45,214 nt of DNA from Planctomycetia bacterium (GTDB taxonomy: Bacteria > Planctomycetota > Phycisphaerae > Phycisphaerales > SM1A02), in assembly GCA_005799495.1 (NCBI GenBank), contig SYGP01000034.1:1-45214 (forward strand). Reading direction: 5' to 3'. This document shows, one piece after another, positions 17,573 to 26,590 of the stretch. A program made the translations under genes and the position numbers. The notes under the pieces were generated by a model, which made no database searches, was not told the DNA's origin, and worked only from the letters and a program-made list of their open reading frames with translations. How positions within the stretch are numbered: position 1 is the stretch's first letter; every line of letters starts with the position of its first letter.

Positions 17573-17578
17573 TATCCT
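17573..17578 (+). promoter_or_regulatory. Candidate -10 of the TauE/SafE gene
   Basis: TATCCT followed by CG, 10 nt before the ATG at 17589, with no Shine-Dalgarno between. It supports that ATG over the upstream in-frame ATG at 17559. Confidence 0.4.
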
Positions 17579-17588
17579 CGAACGGCGC

Positions 17589-18389
17589 ATGGAAGTCACC
17601 GTTGTCACCGCACTGCTTGTCGGTCTTGCAGGGGGCACGATCGGAGGACTTCTCGGGCTCGGTGGCGGCGTCATCATGATCCCGCTGCTGACCTTTTCGT
17701 CGGGCAGTCATCCATACCTCTACCAGTCTGCATCCCTGCTCGCCGCGGTCGCGGTCAGCATCGGCAGCATTCCCCGCCATGTGCGCTCAGGCTTGGTGGA
17801 CCGAACACTCGTCCTGCGCTCACTGCCCCTGTCCATCCCCACCTCCATCGCGAGTGGACTCACAGCGGCTCTGCTGCCAGATCCACACCTGTTGGAAATG
17901 ATCTTCGCCATCTTTCTCCTTGCCATCGGATTGCGCGAGATTGTTGCGGTATTCGGGCATGCAACCACCTCCGCGCCATCCGCCACCGTCCGCAACACCT
18001 GGCCCCGTGCGTGCGCCGTCGGTGGCTGCATGGGAACGCTCTCGGGGCTGCTGGGCATCGGCGGCGGCATCATTGCGCTGCCGATGATCCGCGCGCTCGT
18101 GCGGTTCGACATGCAAACAACCATCGCAACGACCGCCGTCCTGGTGCTTCCGGCCGTGATCGTCGGCGGGCTCGTGCGTCTTGCCGCAGCGCAGCATGCC
18201 ACGACCGCAGATGGACCACCGATGACGGCCTGGGCGATCCTTTCACTCGCGCTCCTGCTTTCCCCCGGGTGCCTTCTTGGCGGCGTACTCGGTGCAGGAT
18301 GGGCGCATCGCCTTCCTCGCAGAGTCCTGGAAACGGCCTTCGGCTTACTCTGCCTCGTCTTCGCCGCGCGCATGCTTGGAATCCTCTGA
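17589..18389 (+). CDS. TauE/SafE family sulfite/sulfonate-type membrane exporter
   Basis: A 266-residue polytopic membrane protein of the TauE/SafE (DUF81) family, whose characterised members export organosulfur anions such as sulfoacetate or sulfite. The two family repeats are visible: TALLVGLAGGTIGGLLGLGGGVIMIPLL at the N-terminus and CMGTLSGLLGIGGGIIALPMI near residue 145, both with the Gly-rich GLLGxGGG motif. About seven to eight hydrophobic segments fit the family. The substrate cannot be assigned from sequence. Translation could start earlier (17520 or 17559), but 17589 gives the usual short N-terminus. The stop overlaps the next gene's ATG (TGATG), so both membrane proteins are co-expressed. 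Confidence 0.85.
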   Translation: MEVTVVTALLVGLAGGTIGGLLGLGGGVIMIPLLTFSSGSHPYLYQSASLLAAVAVSIGSIPRHVRSGLVDRTLVLRSLPLSIPTSIASGLTAALLPDPHLLEMIFAIFLLAIGLREIVAVFGHATTSAPSATVRNTWPRACAVGGCMGTLSGLLGIGGGIIALPMIRALVRFDMQTTIATTAVLVLPAVIVGGLVRLAAAQHATTADGPPMTAWAILSLALLLSPGCLLGGVLGAGWAHRLPRRVLETAFGLLCLVFAARMLGIL

Positions 18390-19135
18390 TGAGCGACACC
18401 TCTCCGCGTCCGAATGCTGCACCGAACACTGGCCGCTCCGCGCGCACGCCGTGGCTTGTGGCACTGGCTGCAGCCTGGATCATCACCCCGATCGTGCTCG
18501 GGTTCACCCTGCTGACGCAAGTCGGGCCCGCCTCCGACTGGCTTCGCGCGCATCCAGACATCGCCGTGGCAACCTGCATCGCCCTCTTGGCGTTCACCAC
18601 GGGTTTCGGATTGCTCCCGCCCTATGTGCAGTCCATCATCGCTGGCTGGGCATTCGGCGCCACCATGGGAACTGCTGCCGTTCTTGTGGGACTCCTCGGC
18701 GGGGCAACGATCGGGTTCTTTGTCGCACGCGCACTCAGCGGCGATGCACTGATGCGCTTGATTGCCGCGAATCCGCGCGCAAAGGCCATTCACCATGCGC
18801 TCGTCGAGGCGAAGCAGCAGCGCACCTTCCTGTTGATCCTGTTGCTGCGGCTCCCGCCCAACTCACCCTTCGCACTCTTCAATCTCGCAATGGGTGCGGC
18901 TCGCGTGCGATTCGGACCGATGATCGCTGCGACCGCCATCGGCATGCTGCCGCGCACTGCATTCCTCTGTTCTGCCGCAGCGGCAGCCGCCGCCACGGGA
19001 GCACACGACATTCAAGATCTCGTGCGCCGCCAGAGTTGGTCATGGCTGATCGTCGGTGTCGCCAGCTTCATCGCGGCGCTGTTCATCATCCGTGCAATCG
19101 CGGTCCGCGCCCTGCGCGCCGCGGGCCTCGGCTGA
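18389..19135 (+). CDS. TVP38/TMEM64-type VTT-domain membrane protein
   Basis: A 248-residue inner-membrane protein with a VTT (DedA-like, SNARE-associated) domain. After a 25-residue polar N-terminus it has a first helix (WLVALAAAWIITPIVLGFTLL), a re-entrant-like block with GFGLLPPYVQSIIAGWAFGATMG, then GGATIGFFVARALSG. It continues with the family segment LLRLPPNSPFALFNLAMGAARVRFGPMIAATAIGMLPRT and a C-terminal helix. Members of the superfamily have been linked to lipid scrambling and membrane homeostasis; the exact role here is unknown. It is translationally coupled to the TauE gene. The Pro-rich VTT motif begins LPPNSP rather than the common SPxxP form. Confidence 0.83.
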   Translation: MSDTSPRPNAAPNTGRSARTPWLVALAAAWIITPIVLGFTLLTQVGPASDWLRAHPDIAVATCIALLAFTTGFGLLPPYVQSIIAGWAFGATMGTAAVLVGLLGGATIGFFVARALSGDALMRLIAANPRAKAIHHALVEAKQQRTFLLILLLRLPPNSPFALFNLAMGAARVRFGPMIAATAIGMLPRTAFLCSAAAAAAATGAHDIQDLVRRQSWSWLIVGVASFIAALFIIRAIAVRALRAAGLG

Positions 19136-19137
19136 CT

Positions 19138-19154
19138 GCCGCACCCAGGGCGGC
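19138..19154. terminator. GC hairpin between convergent genes
   Basis: GCCGC, a 7-nt loop, then GCGGC, in the 25 bp between the VTT gene and the lipoprotein stop. It could terminate in both directions, but no T-tract follows. Confidence 0.35.
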
Positions 19155-19160
19155 AACCCA

Positions 19161-19784
19161 TCAGTTTGGTGGCTCCAGCGGCTGCTGCGTGGGCGCTGCG
19201 GGGGCCTCCATCGGTTGAACGCGCTGCTGCGGACTCGGCTCATGGGCGATCGGTGCCTCCAAGCCGCCCTCGTGCCCGGGCGTCGCCGCAGCCGGGGTGA
19301 GCCCCTCATGCATCGAGGGAAGCTGCGCGAGGCGCGCATCGATCTGGCGGAAGAACTGATCGCTCTGCGAGAAGAACGAACCGCCTCGAATCCGACCGCG
19401 CGGCTGCATGATCACTCGGGGTATGCGGTCACTCGTATCGACATCCACGCTGAACGACCAGACTTCAGTCTGTCGCTGCACCGCCTGAGCCTTCATCACA
19501 TCCCGCTTGAGTTCGCGGTGAATCTCGATGCGGTGTGCCGCTTCATCCACGAACACGCCATTCTCCGTCACGAACCAATCCGTCAACTCGGGCTGACGCG
19601 CCGCCAGCACCGTGGCCGACCAAAGCTGCTGCTCACTGACACCTGGGTACGCGCGCGACACACTGCCTAGACGACAGCCGCCAAGCAGGGGCGCGACCGC
19701 GAGCAAGACGCACACCAGCGCGCGCGGAGCGCCACCCGCTCGCGCAACGACCGATGCGACCGCGTCAATCGGGGAAAGCGGCAT
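19161..19784 (-). CDS. Putative lipoprotein of unknown function
   Basis: A 207-residue protein with a long lipoprotein signal peptide: hydrophobic core ALVCVLLAVAPLL ending in lipobox LLGGC, with Cys 37 as the predicted lipidated residue. The mature part has a region with WSFSVDVDTSDRIPRVIMQPRGRIRGGSFFSQSDQFF, then a C-terminal tail of about 50 residues rich in Pro, Ala and Gln, probably disordered. I do not recognise the family. The ATG at 19784 sits 9 nt after an AGAAGG Shine-Dalgarno; the ATG at 19790 is only 3 nt away from it, so the former is preferred. The gene overlaps the end of yebC and is the last of the nusA cluster. Confidence 0.65.
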   Translation of the reverse strand: MPLSPIDAVASVVARAGGAPRALVCVLLAVAPLLGGCRLGSVSRAYPGVSEQQLWSATVLAARQPELTDWFVTENGVFVDEAAHRIEIHRELKRDVMKAQAVQRQTEVWSFSVDVDTSDRIPRVIMQPRGRIRGGSFFSQSDQFFRQIDARLAQLPSMHEGLTPAAATPGHEGGLEAPIAHEPSPQQRVQPMEAPAAPTQQPLEPPN

Positions 19785-20490
19785 TCGCATAGACCTTCTG
19801 TACATCGTCGAGTTCCTCCAGTCCGTCCACAAGCGATCGAATGCGCTCGGCCAACGCGGCATCCACCGGCACTTCAACCTGAGGCACCCACAGTACCTGA
19901 GCCTGTTCGGGTGTGATGCCTGCTGCCTCGAACGCATCCCGCACGGCCGCAAGGGTCGATGCGGGGCAGGTCAACTGCCACGCGTCATCGTGCCCGACCA
20001 CATCATCCGCCCCCGCGTCAAGGCCGATTTCCATCACACGCTCCTCCGTCAGCGCCTCGCGCGGCAGGATCACCACACCGCACTGGCGAAACGAGTGCGA
20101 CACGGAACCGTTCACGCCGAGATTGCCGCCATGCTTGTCGAACAGCGTGCGCACTTCGGGCGCGGTTCGGTTGATGTTGGAGGTCAGGCACTCGACCACC
20201 AACGCGACTCCACCCGGCCCATACCCCTCGTATCGGATCGCCTGATACTCCTCGCCCTCGAGGGCGCCACTCCCCTTCTTCACGGCCTTCTCGATCGTGT
20301 CGCGCGGCATGTTCACGCTGCGCGCGTCATCCATCGCCATGCGAAGCGACGCGTTGAAGCGCGGATCAGCTCCTCCCGTGCGCGCCGCAACGATGATCGC
20401 GCGCGACGCCTTGGACCAAAGCTTGCCGCGCTTGGCGTCGACCGCGGCCTTGCGGTGCTTGATGTTCTTCCACGCACTGTGACCTGCCAT
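19765..20490 (-). CDS. yebC: YebC/PmpR family protein
   Basis: A 241-residue YebC-family protein, historically called a transcriptional regulator (PmpR in Pseudomonas) and recently implicated in translation of difficult peptide sequences. The N-terminus MAGHSAWKNIKHRKAAVDAKR and the segment YEGYGPGGVALVVECLTSNINRT are near-diagnostic. The three-domain layout and length match the family. A GGAGG Shine-Dalgarno lies 9 nt before the ATG. It lies 21 bp downstream of the HhH-like gene and overlaps the lipoprotein gene, so it is part of the nusA-infB-rbfA unit, which fits a translation-related role. Confidence 0.95.
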   Translation of the reverse strand: MAGHSAWKNIKHRKAAVDAKRGKLWSKASRAIIVAARTGGADPRFNASLRMAMDDARSVNMPRDTIEKAVKKGSGALEGEEYQAIRYEGYGPGGVALVVECLTSNINRTAPEVRTLFDKHGGNLGVNGSVSHSFRQCGVVILPREALTEERVMEIGLDAGADDVVGHDDAWQLTCPASTLAAVRDAFEAAGITPEQAQVLWVPQVEVPVDAALAERIRSLVDGLEELDDVQKVYANAAFPD

Positions 20491-20511
20491 GGAATCGAAC
20501 CTCCGCGGCGA

Positions 20512-21252
20512 TCAGGTGCGAGCCGTACTCGAGCGACGGCTGCTCCGCCCGCTCTTGGCGCGTTCGATCGCCTGCTTGACGGCGCCTCGCGGCTTCGGCT
20601 TGGCCTCGCGCGCCTCGCGCGCCTCATCCGCGCGCCCCGAAGCGTGGAAGTGGTCGACCGCTGCGGTCAGCGCGTAGTGGACCTGCAGCGCGCGTTCCTG
20701 GCTGAAGCGGCGCTCGAGTGCAGCTGCGAACTCCGCGGGGGTCGCATCATCGACCAGGACCTCGGTGTGGCGCATCAGGTCGACAGTGGTCTGGTCGATC
20801 GGCACGAGCGCGACCCCAAACCCAATGAGCATCATGCGCGATGACACATAGGTCGGCATGCCATCGAGGTGCTCGAGGTAGGTGCGCACATCACGCTTGG
20901 GCTTGCCGACGAGTTGTTCGAGGCTGACCTTGTGGTGGCGGCGGAACACATCTGCCAGCGTGTTCCGCACTCGGCGCATGCGGCTGAATCCATCCGGGAA
21001 CTTCGGACCGATGGTCTGCACCATCTCCTCCACGAGATTCACACGGAACTCGTTGAAGTCCACATTCCGGCTGCGGATGCGCGTGAGCGCGGCGTCAGCC
21101 TGCTCCAGGGTCGCGTCATACAGCAGCGAGGAGTGGAGAAACAGCGCGACGAGATCCCCACTGTTGGGTTCCTCGGTGCGGGCCTTCGGCGACCACTTCT
21201 TGATGAGCGAGTTGAAACGATTGATGTTGAAGTGCGTTTTCCGGTCTTTCAT
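20512..21252 (-). CDS. Degenerate helix-hairpin-helix (endonuclease III-like) protein
   Basis: A 246-residue basic protein. Residues 95-200 follow the endonuclease III core order: a helix-rich start (RVRNTLADVFRRHH), the hairpin region YLEHLDGMPTYVSSRMMLIGFG, then PIDQTTVDLM and a final VHYALTAAVDHF. Where EndoIII has LPGVGRKTA, this protein has LDGMPTYVS, so the catalytic Lys is replaced by Tyr 135. The Asp of VDTH is kept as Asp 153. There are no cysteines at all, so no iron-sulfur cluster. The C-terminal 40 residues are Lys/Arg/Ser-rich. I infer a non-catalytic nucleic-acid-binding protein. It has a GGGGGA Shine-Dalgarno inside the end of rbfA and sits between rbfA and yebC. The homology is judged by eye. 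Confidence 0.6.
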   Translation of the reverse strand: MKDRKTHFNINRFNSLIKKWSPKARTEEPNSGDLVALFLHSSLLYDATLEQADAALTRIRSRNVDFNEFRVNLVEEMVQTIGPKFPDGFSRMRRVRNTLADVFRRHHKVSLEQLVGKPKRDVRTYLEHLDGMPTYVSSRMMLIGFGVALVPIDQTTVDLMRHTEVLVDDATPAEFAAALERRFSQERALQVHYALTAAVDHFHASGRADEAREAREAKPKPRGAVKQAIERAKSGRSSRRSSTART

Positions 21253-21255
21253 GGT

Positions 21256-21738
21256 TCAGTTCCCCCGTTCTGGATGGTGCTCCGTGTGATCCGCATCGAA
21301 CGAACCACCATCCGCAGCGTCCGAGCCCAGTCCCGAGCCCAGTCCCGAGCCCAGTCCAAGCTGCGGCAGCGATGCGCGAAGTTCAAAGGCAAGTTCAGGG
21401 ACGCGTCGCAGCGTGGTGGAATCGCGGAGCGACGAGCGGAGGAAACCAGCCGCACTCCGCAGCGCGGCAATGGACAGCGGTCCTCGGTCCGACGGCAGCA
21501 CCGACACCGAGACGCGTGCATGCAGCAGATCGGGGCTCACGGAAACATCCTGCACGGACACCATTCCCTGCAACCGTGGGTCTGCGAGTCCCCGCGTGAT
21601 GCGCTCCTGCAGCGCTCGCTGCAGGACGCTCGCCACCTGCGCCGGGCGTGAACTCGGCACCGCCTCGCGCAGGCTGCCGTCGGGAGCGAACGAAAGTCCC
21701 GGCGGCAACTTCGGTCCCTTGCCGCGCCGCTCACGCAT
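21256..21738 (-). CDS. rbfA: 30S ribosome-binding factor A
   Basis: RbfA binds immature 30S subunits during 16S rRNA 5'-end maturation and cold adaptation. The 160-residue protein has the KH-like core with ASVLQRALQERITRGLADPRLQG, VSVQDVSVSPDLLHARVSVSVL and a final LRRVPELAFEL. An N-terminal extension of about 25 residues and a C-terminal tail with repeated Leu-Gly-Ser-Gly units make it longer than the usual 120. The ATG at 21738 overlaps the infB stop by 8 bp; an upstream frame to 21816 lies inside infB. The infB-rbfA order is the classical one, which supports the assignment. Confidence 0.88.
   Translation of the reverse strand: MRERRGKGPKLPPGLSFAPDGSLREAVPSSRPAQVASVLQRALQERITRGLADPRLQGMVSVQDVSVSPDLLHARVSVSVLPSDRGPLSIAALRSAAGFLRSSLRDSTTLRRVPELAFELRASLPQLGLGSGLGSGLGSDAADGGSFDADHTEHHPERGN
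21321..21356. repeat. 12-bp tandem triplication inside rbfA
   Basis: Three identical consecutive copies of CCGAGCCCAGTC. They encode the LGSG-type repeats near the RbfA C-terminus. The unit is a multiple of three, so copy changes keep frame. Confidence 0.9.
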
Positions 21739-24640
21739 TGCCGCCACCCAGCGGTCGCACCATCGTCGTGCGGTAGCACTCGAGGATGTCGCCCTCACGA
21801 ATGTCGTCGTACCCATTGATCTTCATGCCGCACTCGTTGCCCGAGCGGACTTCCTTCGCATCGTCCTTGAACCGCTTGAGCTGCTCCAGTCGGCGATCCT
21901 TCTCGACCACGATGCCGTCGCGCGTCACACGAATCTGCGCGTTGCGTTCGATCGTGCCATCCGTGACATAGCAGCCTGCCACCGCGCCCACCTTCGAGAT
22001 CTTGAAGACCGCTCGAACTTCGGCGTGACCGAGCACCTGCAGGCGAACCTCAGGCTCGAGCAATCCGCGAACCGCCTTGTCCATGTCTTCGGTCAGCTGA
22101 TAAATGATGTCGTACAGGCGAAGGTCGACCTTGCGTACCTCCGCAAGTTGCCGTGCCTTTCCACTGCTGGTGACATTGAATCCAACCACGACGGCGCCCG
22201 TCGTTGCAGCGAGTTCCACATCACTCTCGTTGATGCCGCCCACTGCAGCGTGCTTGATCGAGATCGTCACATCGTCCGCCTTGATCTTGCCGAGCACGGC
22301 CTTCAGCGTCTCGACGGAACCCTGCACATCCGCCTTGACCACCAGCGGCAACTCCTTCCGCTTCGACTTCGCCATGGTCTCGAAGATGTTGTCGAGTGTG
22401 ACTTTCGGCGCCGACAGTTCGCGCTCCCGCTCATGCGCGCGGCGTTCCATGGCCGCCTGTTCGGCAGCGGCGAGGGAATCCACCACATAGAACTTGTCGC
22501 CCGCATCGGGAAGGATGTCGATGCCCGAGATCGCCACGGGAGTGGTGGGATCCGCAGACTGCGTTCGCTTGCCATGGTCATCCACGATGTCACGAACCCG
22601 ACCGAAGGCGCGTCCGACGACCACAAAGTCGCCGCGCTTCAAGGTTCCCTCTTGCACGAGCAACTGCGCGACGGCGCCGCGCCCCTCTTCCATCCGCGCC
22701 TCGAGCACCGAGCCCTGCGCATTCCCGCCCCAGTCAGCCTTCAACTCCAGCACATCCGCCTGCAGTGCGATCAGCGCGAGAAGATCATCCACACCGGTGC
22801 CCTTCAACCCGCTCACCTGTGCGACCTCGACCGAACCGCCCCACGGCACGGGGTTCAACTCGTTGGCGGCCATCTGCCCATAGATCTTCTGCAGCCCCTG
22901 CTCGCTGAACTCGGGGCGATCGATCTTGTTGAGTGCAACGATCATCGCCACTTGTGCCGCGCGCGCATGGTTGATGCTCTCCACTGTCTGCGGCATGATG
23001 CCGTCGACCGCATCGACCACGAGCACAACGATGTCCGTCACGCGTGCGCCACGCGCTCGCATGGCGGTGAATGCCTCATGACCTGGCGTATCGATGAAGG
23101 TGATCGGACGCTTCTGTCCTCCGACGGTCACCTCAACCTGGAACGCACGCGTCGACTGCGTGATGCCACCCGCCTCCCCGGCCGCGACATTGGTCGATCG
23201 GATGCGATCGAGGAGCGTCGTCTTTCCATGGTCCACATGACCAAGAATCGTCACCACGGGAGGACGCGAGCGTTCATCCGTGCGTTGCCGATCTGCAAAC
23301 CGCTCCACGATCTCTTCGGATGCGGTCTTCGTGCGGTCGATCTCCACCTCGACGCCGAAGTCCATCATCACTTCCATCGCCTGCTCGCCATCGAGCGCCG
23401 CATTGATGGTGATGGGATTCCCCGCGAGCAGGAATCGCTTCATGATCTCAGCCACCTTCACGCCGCTGATCTCGGAGAGTTCCTTCACGGAGACCGGATC
23501 TGGAACGCGGATCGGCCCCTGCGGCTTCGCCACAACGCGGCTCGGCGCATGACCTGTGGTACGCCGCGTAGCGCTATGCCGCTTGAAGTACCCATCCGCC
23601 CCCTCCATCTGGCGCTTCTTTTCTGCATCATCACGCTCGCGGAACTTGTCGCGCTGCCCGGCACCCGCGCGTCCCGATCGACCGCTGTCCGTAGGTCGTC
23701 GCGTTCCAGCACCACCTGCGCCGCCTATACCCGGAGGTCCTCCTGGTCGAACGATTCCTGCGCCGCCGCCACCCATCGGACTCCGACCCATGGGCGGTCG
23801 CGACGAACCAAACGGACTTCGTGGTCGAGGCGCCGCGATCTGGTCAGCCTGCTCCACGCGGATCAGCTTGGGGCCCGACAGCGCCGTCTTCGCCGGCGCC
23901 TGCAACTGCTCGCCCGGGTTGCGAGGGCGTACGGGTCGGGTGGGAACATTCATCGGCGCCGGAACAATCGTTCTCGGCGGTACTGGCGGTCTTGGGGGCG
24001 GAGCCGTCACCCGAGGCAACGTTGGCGCGGCAGATCCACCACCTCCAGCGGCCGGTGGCCCACCTCCAGCGGCCGCTGGCGCTTGCGGTGGGTTCACGCT
24101 TCCTGCTGGCGAGGTGGCAGGCGGAACCTTTGGAGGCGCAGCCTTCGGGGGGAATGGCGCTGGCGGTGCCGCTGGCGCTGCCGCGACGGGTACTGAAGTC
24201 GCCGGTGGGACTGTTCGAGTACCTGTTGTGGGACTCGCCGACACGGATGGCTTGTCGCCGAGCTCAACGGTTGCTGCGGACTCCTTCCCCACGCCCACAG
24301 CGGAATCTTTGAGCGCAGCAGACTCGACCTCGGAATCCGTGGAAGCGGCAGTCGAACTTGGCCCCGCATCCTGCTGTCGCTTCTTCGGTGCAGCCTTCTT
24401 TGCCTTTTCCCGCAGCGCTCCAACATCGACCTGCTCACTGGTCTCCGCTGCACTCGAGGCCGACACGCCGCCGAACCACTCTCGGATCGTCTCCGCAAGG
24501 CCGAGCGGTACGGTCGCTTGCGGAGTCGTGACTCCTTCGACCCCCTCGCGCGCACACTTCTCGATGATGTCCTTGGTGGATATCCCGATGTCCTTCGCAA
24601 TCTGGGTGATTCGAACTTTCTTGAGGGTCTTGGTTGCCAC
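21731..24640 (-). CDS. infB: Translation initiation factor IF-2
   Basis: IF-2 is the GTPase that places initiator tRNA on the 30S subunit and promotes 70S joining. The 969-residue protein starts with an IF2_N-type helix bundle ([23 protein letters not shown]). It then has a disordered region of about 300 residues rich in Ala, Pro and Gly, a second IF2_N-like segment ([20 protein letters not shown]), and the G domain with GHVDHGKTT near residue 465, DTPGHEAF and NKID. The conserved domains II-IV follow. The start is a GTG (24640) with a GGAG Shine-Dalgarno 6 nt upstream. The Pro/Gly-rich region is at the long end for the family. It lies in the nusA-infB-rbfA order. Confidence 0.97.
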   Translation of the reverse strand: MATKTLKKVRITQIAKDIGISTKDIIEKCAREGVEGVTTPQATVPLGLAETIREWFGGVSASSAAETSEQVDVGALREKAKKAAPKKRQQDAGPSSTAASTDSEVESAALKDSAVGVGKESAATVELGDKPSVSASPTTGTRTVPPATSVPVAAAPAAPPAPFPPKAAPPKVPPATSPAGSVNPPQAPAAAGGGPPAAGGGGSAAPTLPRVTAPPPRPPVPPRTIVPAPMNVPTRPVRPRNPGEQLQAPAKTALSGPKLIRVEQADQIAAPRPRSPFGSSRPPMGRSPMGGGGAGIVRPGGPPGIGGAGGAGTRRPTDSGRSGRAGAGQRDKFRERDDAEKKRQMEGADGYFKRHSATRRTTGHAPSRVVAKPQGPIRVPDPVSVKELSEISGVKVAEIMKRFLLAGNPITINAALDGEQAMEVMMDFGVEVEIDRTKTASEEIVERFADRQRTDERSRPPVVTILGHVDHGKTTLLDRIRSTNVAAGEAGGITQSTRAFQVEVTVGGQKRPITFIDTPGHEAFTAMRARGARVTDIVVLVVDAVDGIMPQTVESINHARAAQVAMIVALNKIDRPEFSEQGLQKIYGQMAANELNPVPWGGSVEVAQVSGLKGTGVDDLLALIALQADVLELKADWGGNAQGSVLEARMEEGRGAVAQLLVQEGTLKRGDFVVVGRAFGRVRDIVDDHGKRTQSADPTTPVAISGIDILPDAGDKFYVVDSLAAAEQAAMERRAHERERELSAPKVTLDNIFETMAKSKRKELPLVVKADVQGSVETLKAVLGKIKADDVTISIKHAAVGGINESDVELAATTGAVVVGFNVTSSGKARQLAEVRKVDLRLYDIIYQLTEDMDKAVRGLLEPEVRLQVLGHAEVRAVFKISKVGAVAGCYVTDGTIERNAQIRVTRDGIVVEKDRRLEQLKRFKDDAKEVRSGNECGMKINGYDDIREGDILECYRTTMVRPLGGGNA

Positions 24641-24700
24641 AACAGGCTCCGTGTGTTTCGTTCAGTCTCGTCGATCCGTCATGAGTTCAATCCGCTCTCG

Positions 24701-24753
24701 ATTCTTCTAGGCCAATTCTTCTGGGCCAATTCTTCTGGGCCGATTCTTCGGGG
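24701..24753. repeat. 14-bp minisatellite between nusA and infB
   Basis: Three 14-bp units (ATTCTTCT[A/G]GGCC[A/G]) at 24701, 24715 and 24729, plus a partial fourth to 24753. They fill the middle of the 145-bp gap between nusA and infB. On the transcribed strand the unit reads TGGCCCAGAAGAAT. It is non-coding in any convincing frame. Confidence 0.9.
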
Positions 24754-24785
24754 ACGACTGGGCATCGCCCCGAATCCTCGGTGCT

Positions 24786-26120
24786 TCAGCCTTGTCCGGC
24801 TCCACCGCCGCCGAGGATGCTGTCCGCCGCTGCTTCACTTTGTGCGTCCGTCTCGACGATGGGCTCACCCGCCGTCCCGCCGCCGAGTACTGCATCAACG
24901 ACGGCACCTTCTTCTGCCTGCCGAGCTTCCGCCTCTGCACGCTCTCGCTGCATCTCCTCGGCGACCACCTTCGCGCGCGCCGTGCATGCGTCGACAACCC
25001 GCAGAGCAAGCTCTTCACTCATGCCGCACTCGCTGATGAGGCTCTGTTCGCCGATCTCCTCGACATCGAACACGCTGATCATGCCCAGAGCGCCCATGCG
25101 GTCGAGCATCTCATCCGTCACGCCCTCGACTTCCTTCACCGCGAGCTGCAGCGTTTGCAGGCCCTTCTCGAACTCGGGTGGAGTGAGGATGTCCACATCC
25201 CACCCCGTCAGTCGCGCCGCGAGGCGAACATTCTGTCCCCGACGGCCGATCGCCAGCGACAGCTGATCGTCGCGCACGATGATCGTGGCGCGGCCGAGTT
25301 CGAAGCAGAGGCTCACTTCCTCCACCTCCGCGGGCTTCAGCGCGTTGGAGATGAGCACTTGGCTCGACTCGTTCCACCGCACGATGTCGATCTTCTCGCC
25401 GCCGAGCTCATCGACGATGTTTCGGATGCGAGAGCCACGCACGCCCACGCACGCGCCGACGGCATCCACCTTCGAATCGACCGATGACACGGCAATCTTG
25501 GTGCGGAAGCCGGGTTCGCGCGCCATGGCCTTGATCTCGATGGTGCGCTCCGTCACCTCGGGGACCTCCGACTCGAAGAGGCGCCGAATGAAGTCGGGAT
25601 GCGCGCGGCTCATGACGATCTTCACCTGGCTGCCCGCGTCGCGAACATCGAGCAGGATGCATCGAACGCGGTCGCCCGGCTGGAACTGTTCGCCTGGAAT
25701 CTGCTCGCTCTTGGGCATGAAGCCTTCCGTGCGATCGACCTGCACGATGAGGGCGTTCCCCTCGTACCGCAGCGCGCTGCCCGTCACCAGTTCGCCCTGC
25801 CGCTTGGAGAACTCATCGAGCAGCGACACGCGCTCGTTCTCGCGGAAGCGCTGAATCATCACCTGCTTTGCCGTCTGCGCGGGAATGCGCCCGAGCTTCT
25901 CGAGCGGGATCATCTCGTGACCGCCATCCTCAAGATTTCGCCAGAGCGAGATCGCACCCGTTTGGCGATCGATGGCGCAGCCGAACTCCTCGAGATCCTC
26001 TGAATTGAAGTGCTTGCGCACGGCACTCACCATGGCTTGCTCGAGGTCTTGCACGAGCAGCTCACGGTCAATGTTCTTCTCACGGGCCAGCGTTTCGAGG
26101 TGTCGGATCAGGTCGCTCAT
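24786..26120 (-). CDS. nusA: Transcription termination/antitermination protein NusA
   Basis: NusA binds RNA polymerase and modulates pausing, termination and antitermination. The 444-residue protein has the N-terminal polymerase-binding domain (MSDLIRHLETLAREKNIDREL), an S1 domain (about 130-200), and two KH domains (IVDELGGEKIDIVRWNE; SLAIGRRGQNVRLAARLTGWDVDI). A helix-hairpin-helix-like C-terminal segment (MGALGMISVFDVEEIGEQSLI) and an acidic, Gly-rich tail follow. The ATG at 26120 has a GAAAGGA Shine-Dalgarno; the open frame continues to 26303 but without homology. The usual upstream gene rimP is absent: the gene is instead preceded by a long untranslated leader. Confidence 0.95.
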   Translation of the reverse strand: MSDLIRHLETLAREKNIDRELLVQDLEQAMVSAVRKHFNSEDLEEFGCAIDRQTGAISLWRNLEDGGHEMIPLEKLGRIPAQTAKQVMIQRFRENERVSLLDEFSKRQGELVTGSALRYEGNALIVQVDRTEGFMPKSEQIPGEQFQPGDRVRCILLDVRDAGSQVKIVMSRAHPDFIRRLFESEVPEVTERTIEIKAMAREPGFRTKIAVSSVDSKVDAVGACVGVRGSRIRNIVDELGGEKIDIVRWNESSQVLISNALKPAEVEEVSLCFELGRATIIVRDDQLSLAIGRRGQNVRLAARLTGWDVDILTPPEFEKGLQTLQLAVKEVEGVTDEMLDRMGALGMISVFDVEEIGEQSLISECGMSEELALRVVDACTARAKVVAEEMQRERAEAEARQAEEGAVVDAVLGGGTAGEPIVETDAQSEAAADSILGGGGAGQG

Positions 26121-26590
26121 GGTGTCGGTCCTTTCAAGTTTTCGCCGGTCTCTTCTCGAGTGTTCCGGCTCGCTTCTTTGGTTGTTGGGATGTCGTTGCT
26201 TGGATGTTGGGATGTACCGAGTTGTCGCCGCGAACACGAGACACGAGAACCACTGGACACGAAGGCCCAAACAAAAAGACCATGCTCGCCGCGGCGCGAA
26301 CATGGCCCGTCCTGGAACGGCGTTGTGCCGAAGAGTCAGACCACGGCGGTCTCCTCACGGCACGACACCCCTGCTCCCGAAAGACGCAGATGGACGCGAG
26401 AACGCGTCATATGCGGCTTCCGGCTGCCGATTCGACTCGATCCGAGAAAGAAAGGATGGAGGGTCGCATGAAGCAGCTGCACCTTCGGGAACCTTGGGGA
26501 AACCGTGGCGACCCAAAGTCGTACGGAGCCAAGATCCACTGGGGAAACGGAACGGACGGGCCTCCCAAAGTCACCCTTGGGAGAAGGGAA
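26121..26590 (-). promoter_or_regulatory. Long structured leader of nusA, non-coding
   Basis: The 543-bp gap between nusA and dsbD holds no convincing gene on either strand. Reading toward nusA, I see a hairpin CTCCCAA/TTGGGAG (26562-26583) near the predicted transcript start and a 7-bp stem GGGTCGC/GCGACCC closing a 40-nt loop (26461-26514). A nested hairpin follows at 26322-26366, with an 8-of-9 outer stem and a perfect 5-bp inner stem. Two direct 11-bp repeats TGTTGGGATGT lie at 26183 and 26205. It has no T-rich intrinsic terminator, no tRNA and no known riboswitch that I can recognise. It may be an autoregulatory leader; this is inference. Confidence 0.5.
26183..26215. repeat. 11-bp direct repeats in the nusA leader
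   Basis: TGTTGGGATGT occurs at 26183-26193 and again at 26205-26215, a 22-bp period. They lie about 65-95 nt upstream of the nusA start codon. Confidence 0.8.

Noticed and set aside
24701-24753. CRISPR-like repeats
   Set aside because: Units are contiguous 14-mers with no spacers and no cas genes nearby.
26401-26460. TTCGA-containing stretch resembling a tRNA T-loop in the nusA leader
   Set aside because: No flanking 5-bp T-stem, acceptor stem or anticodon arm can be built around it.
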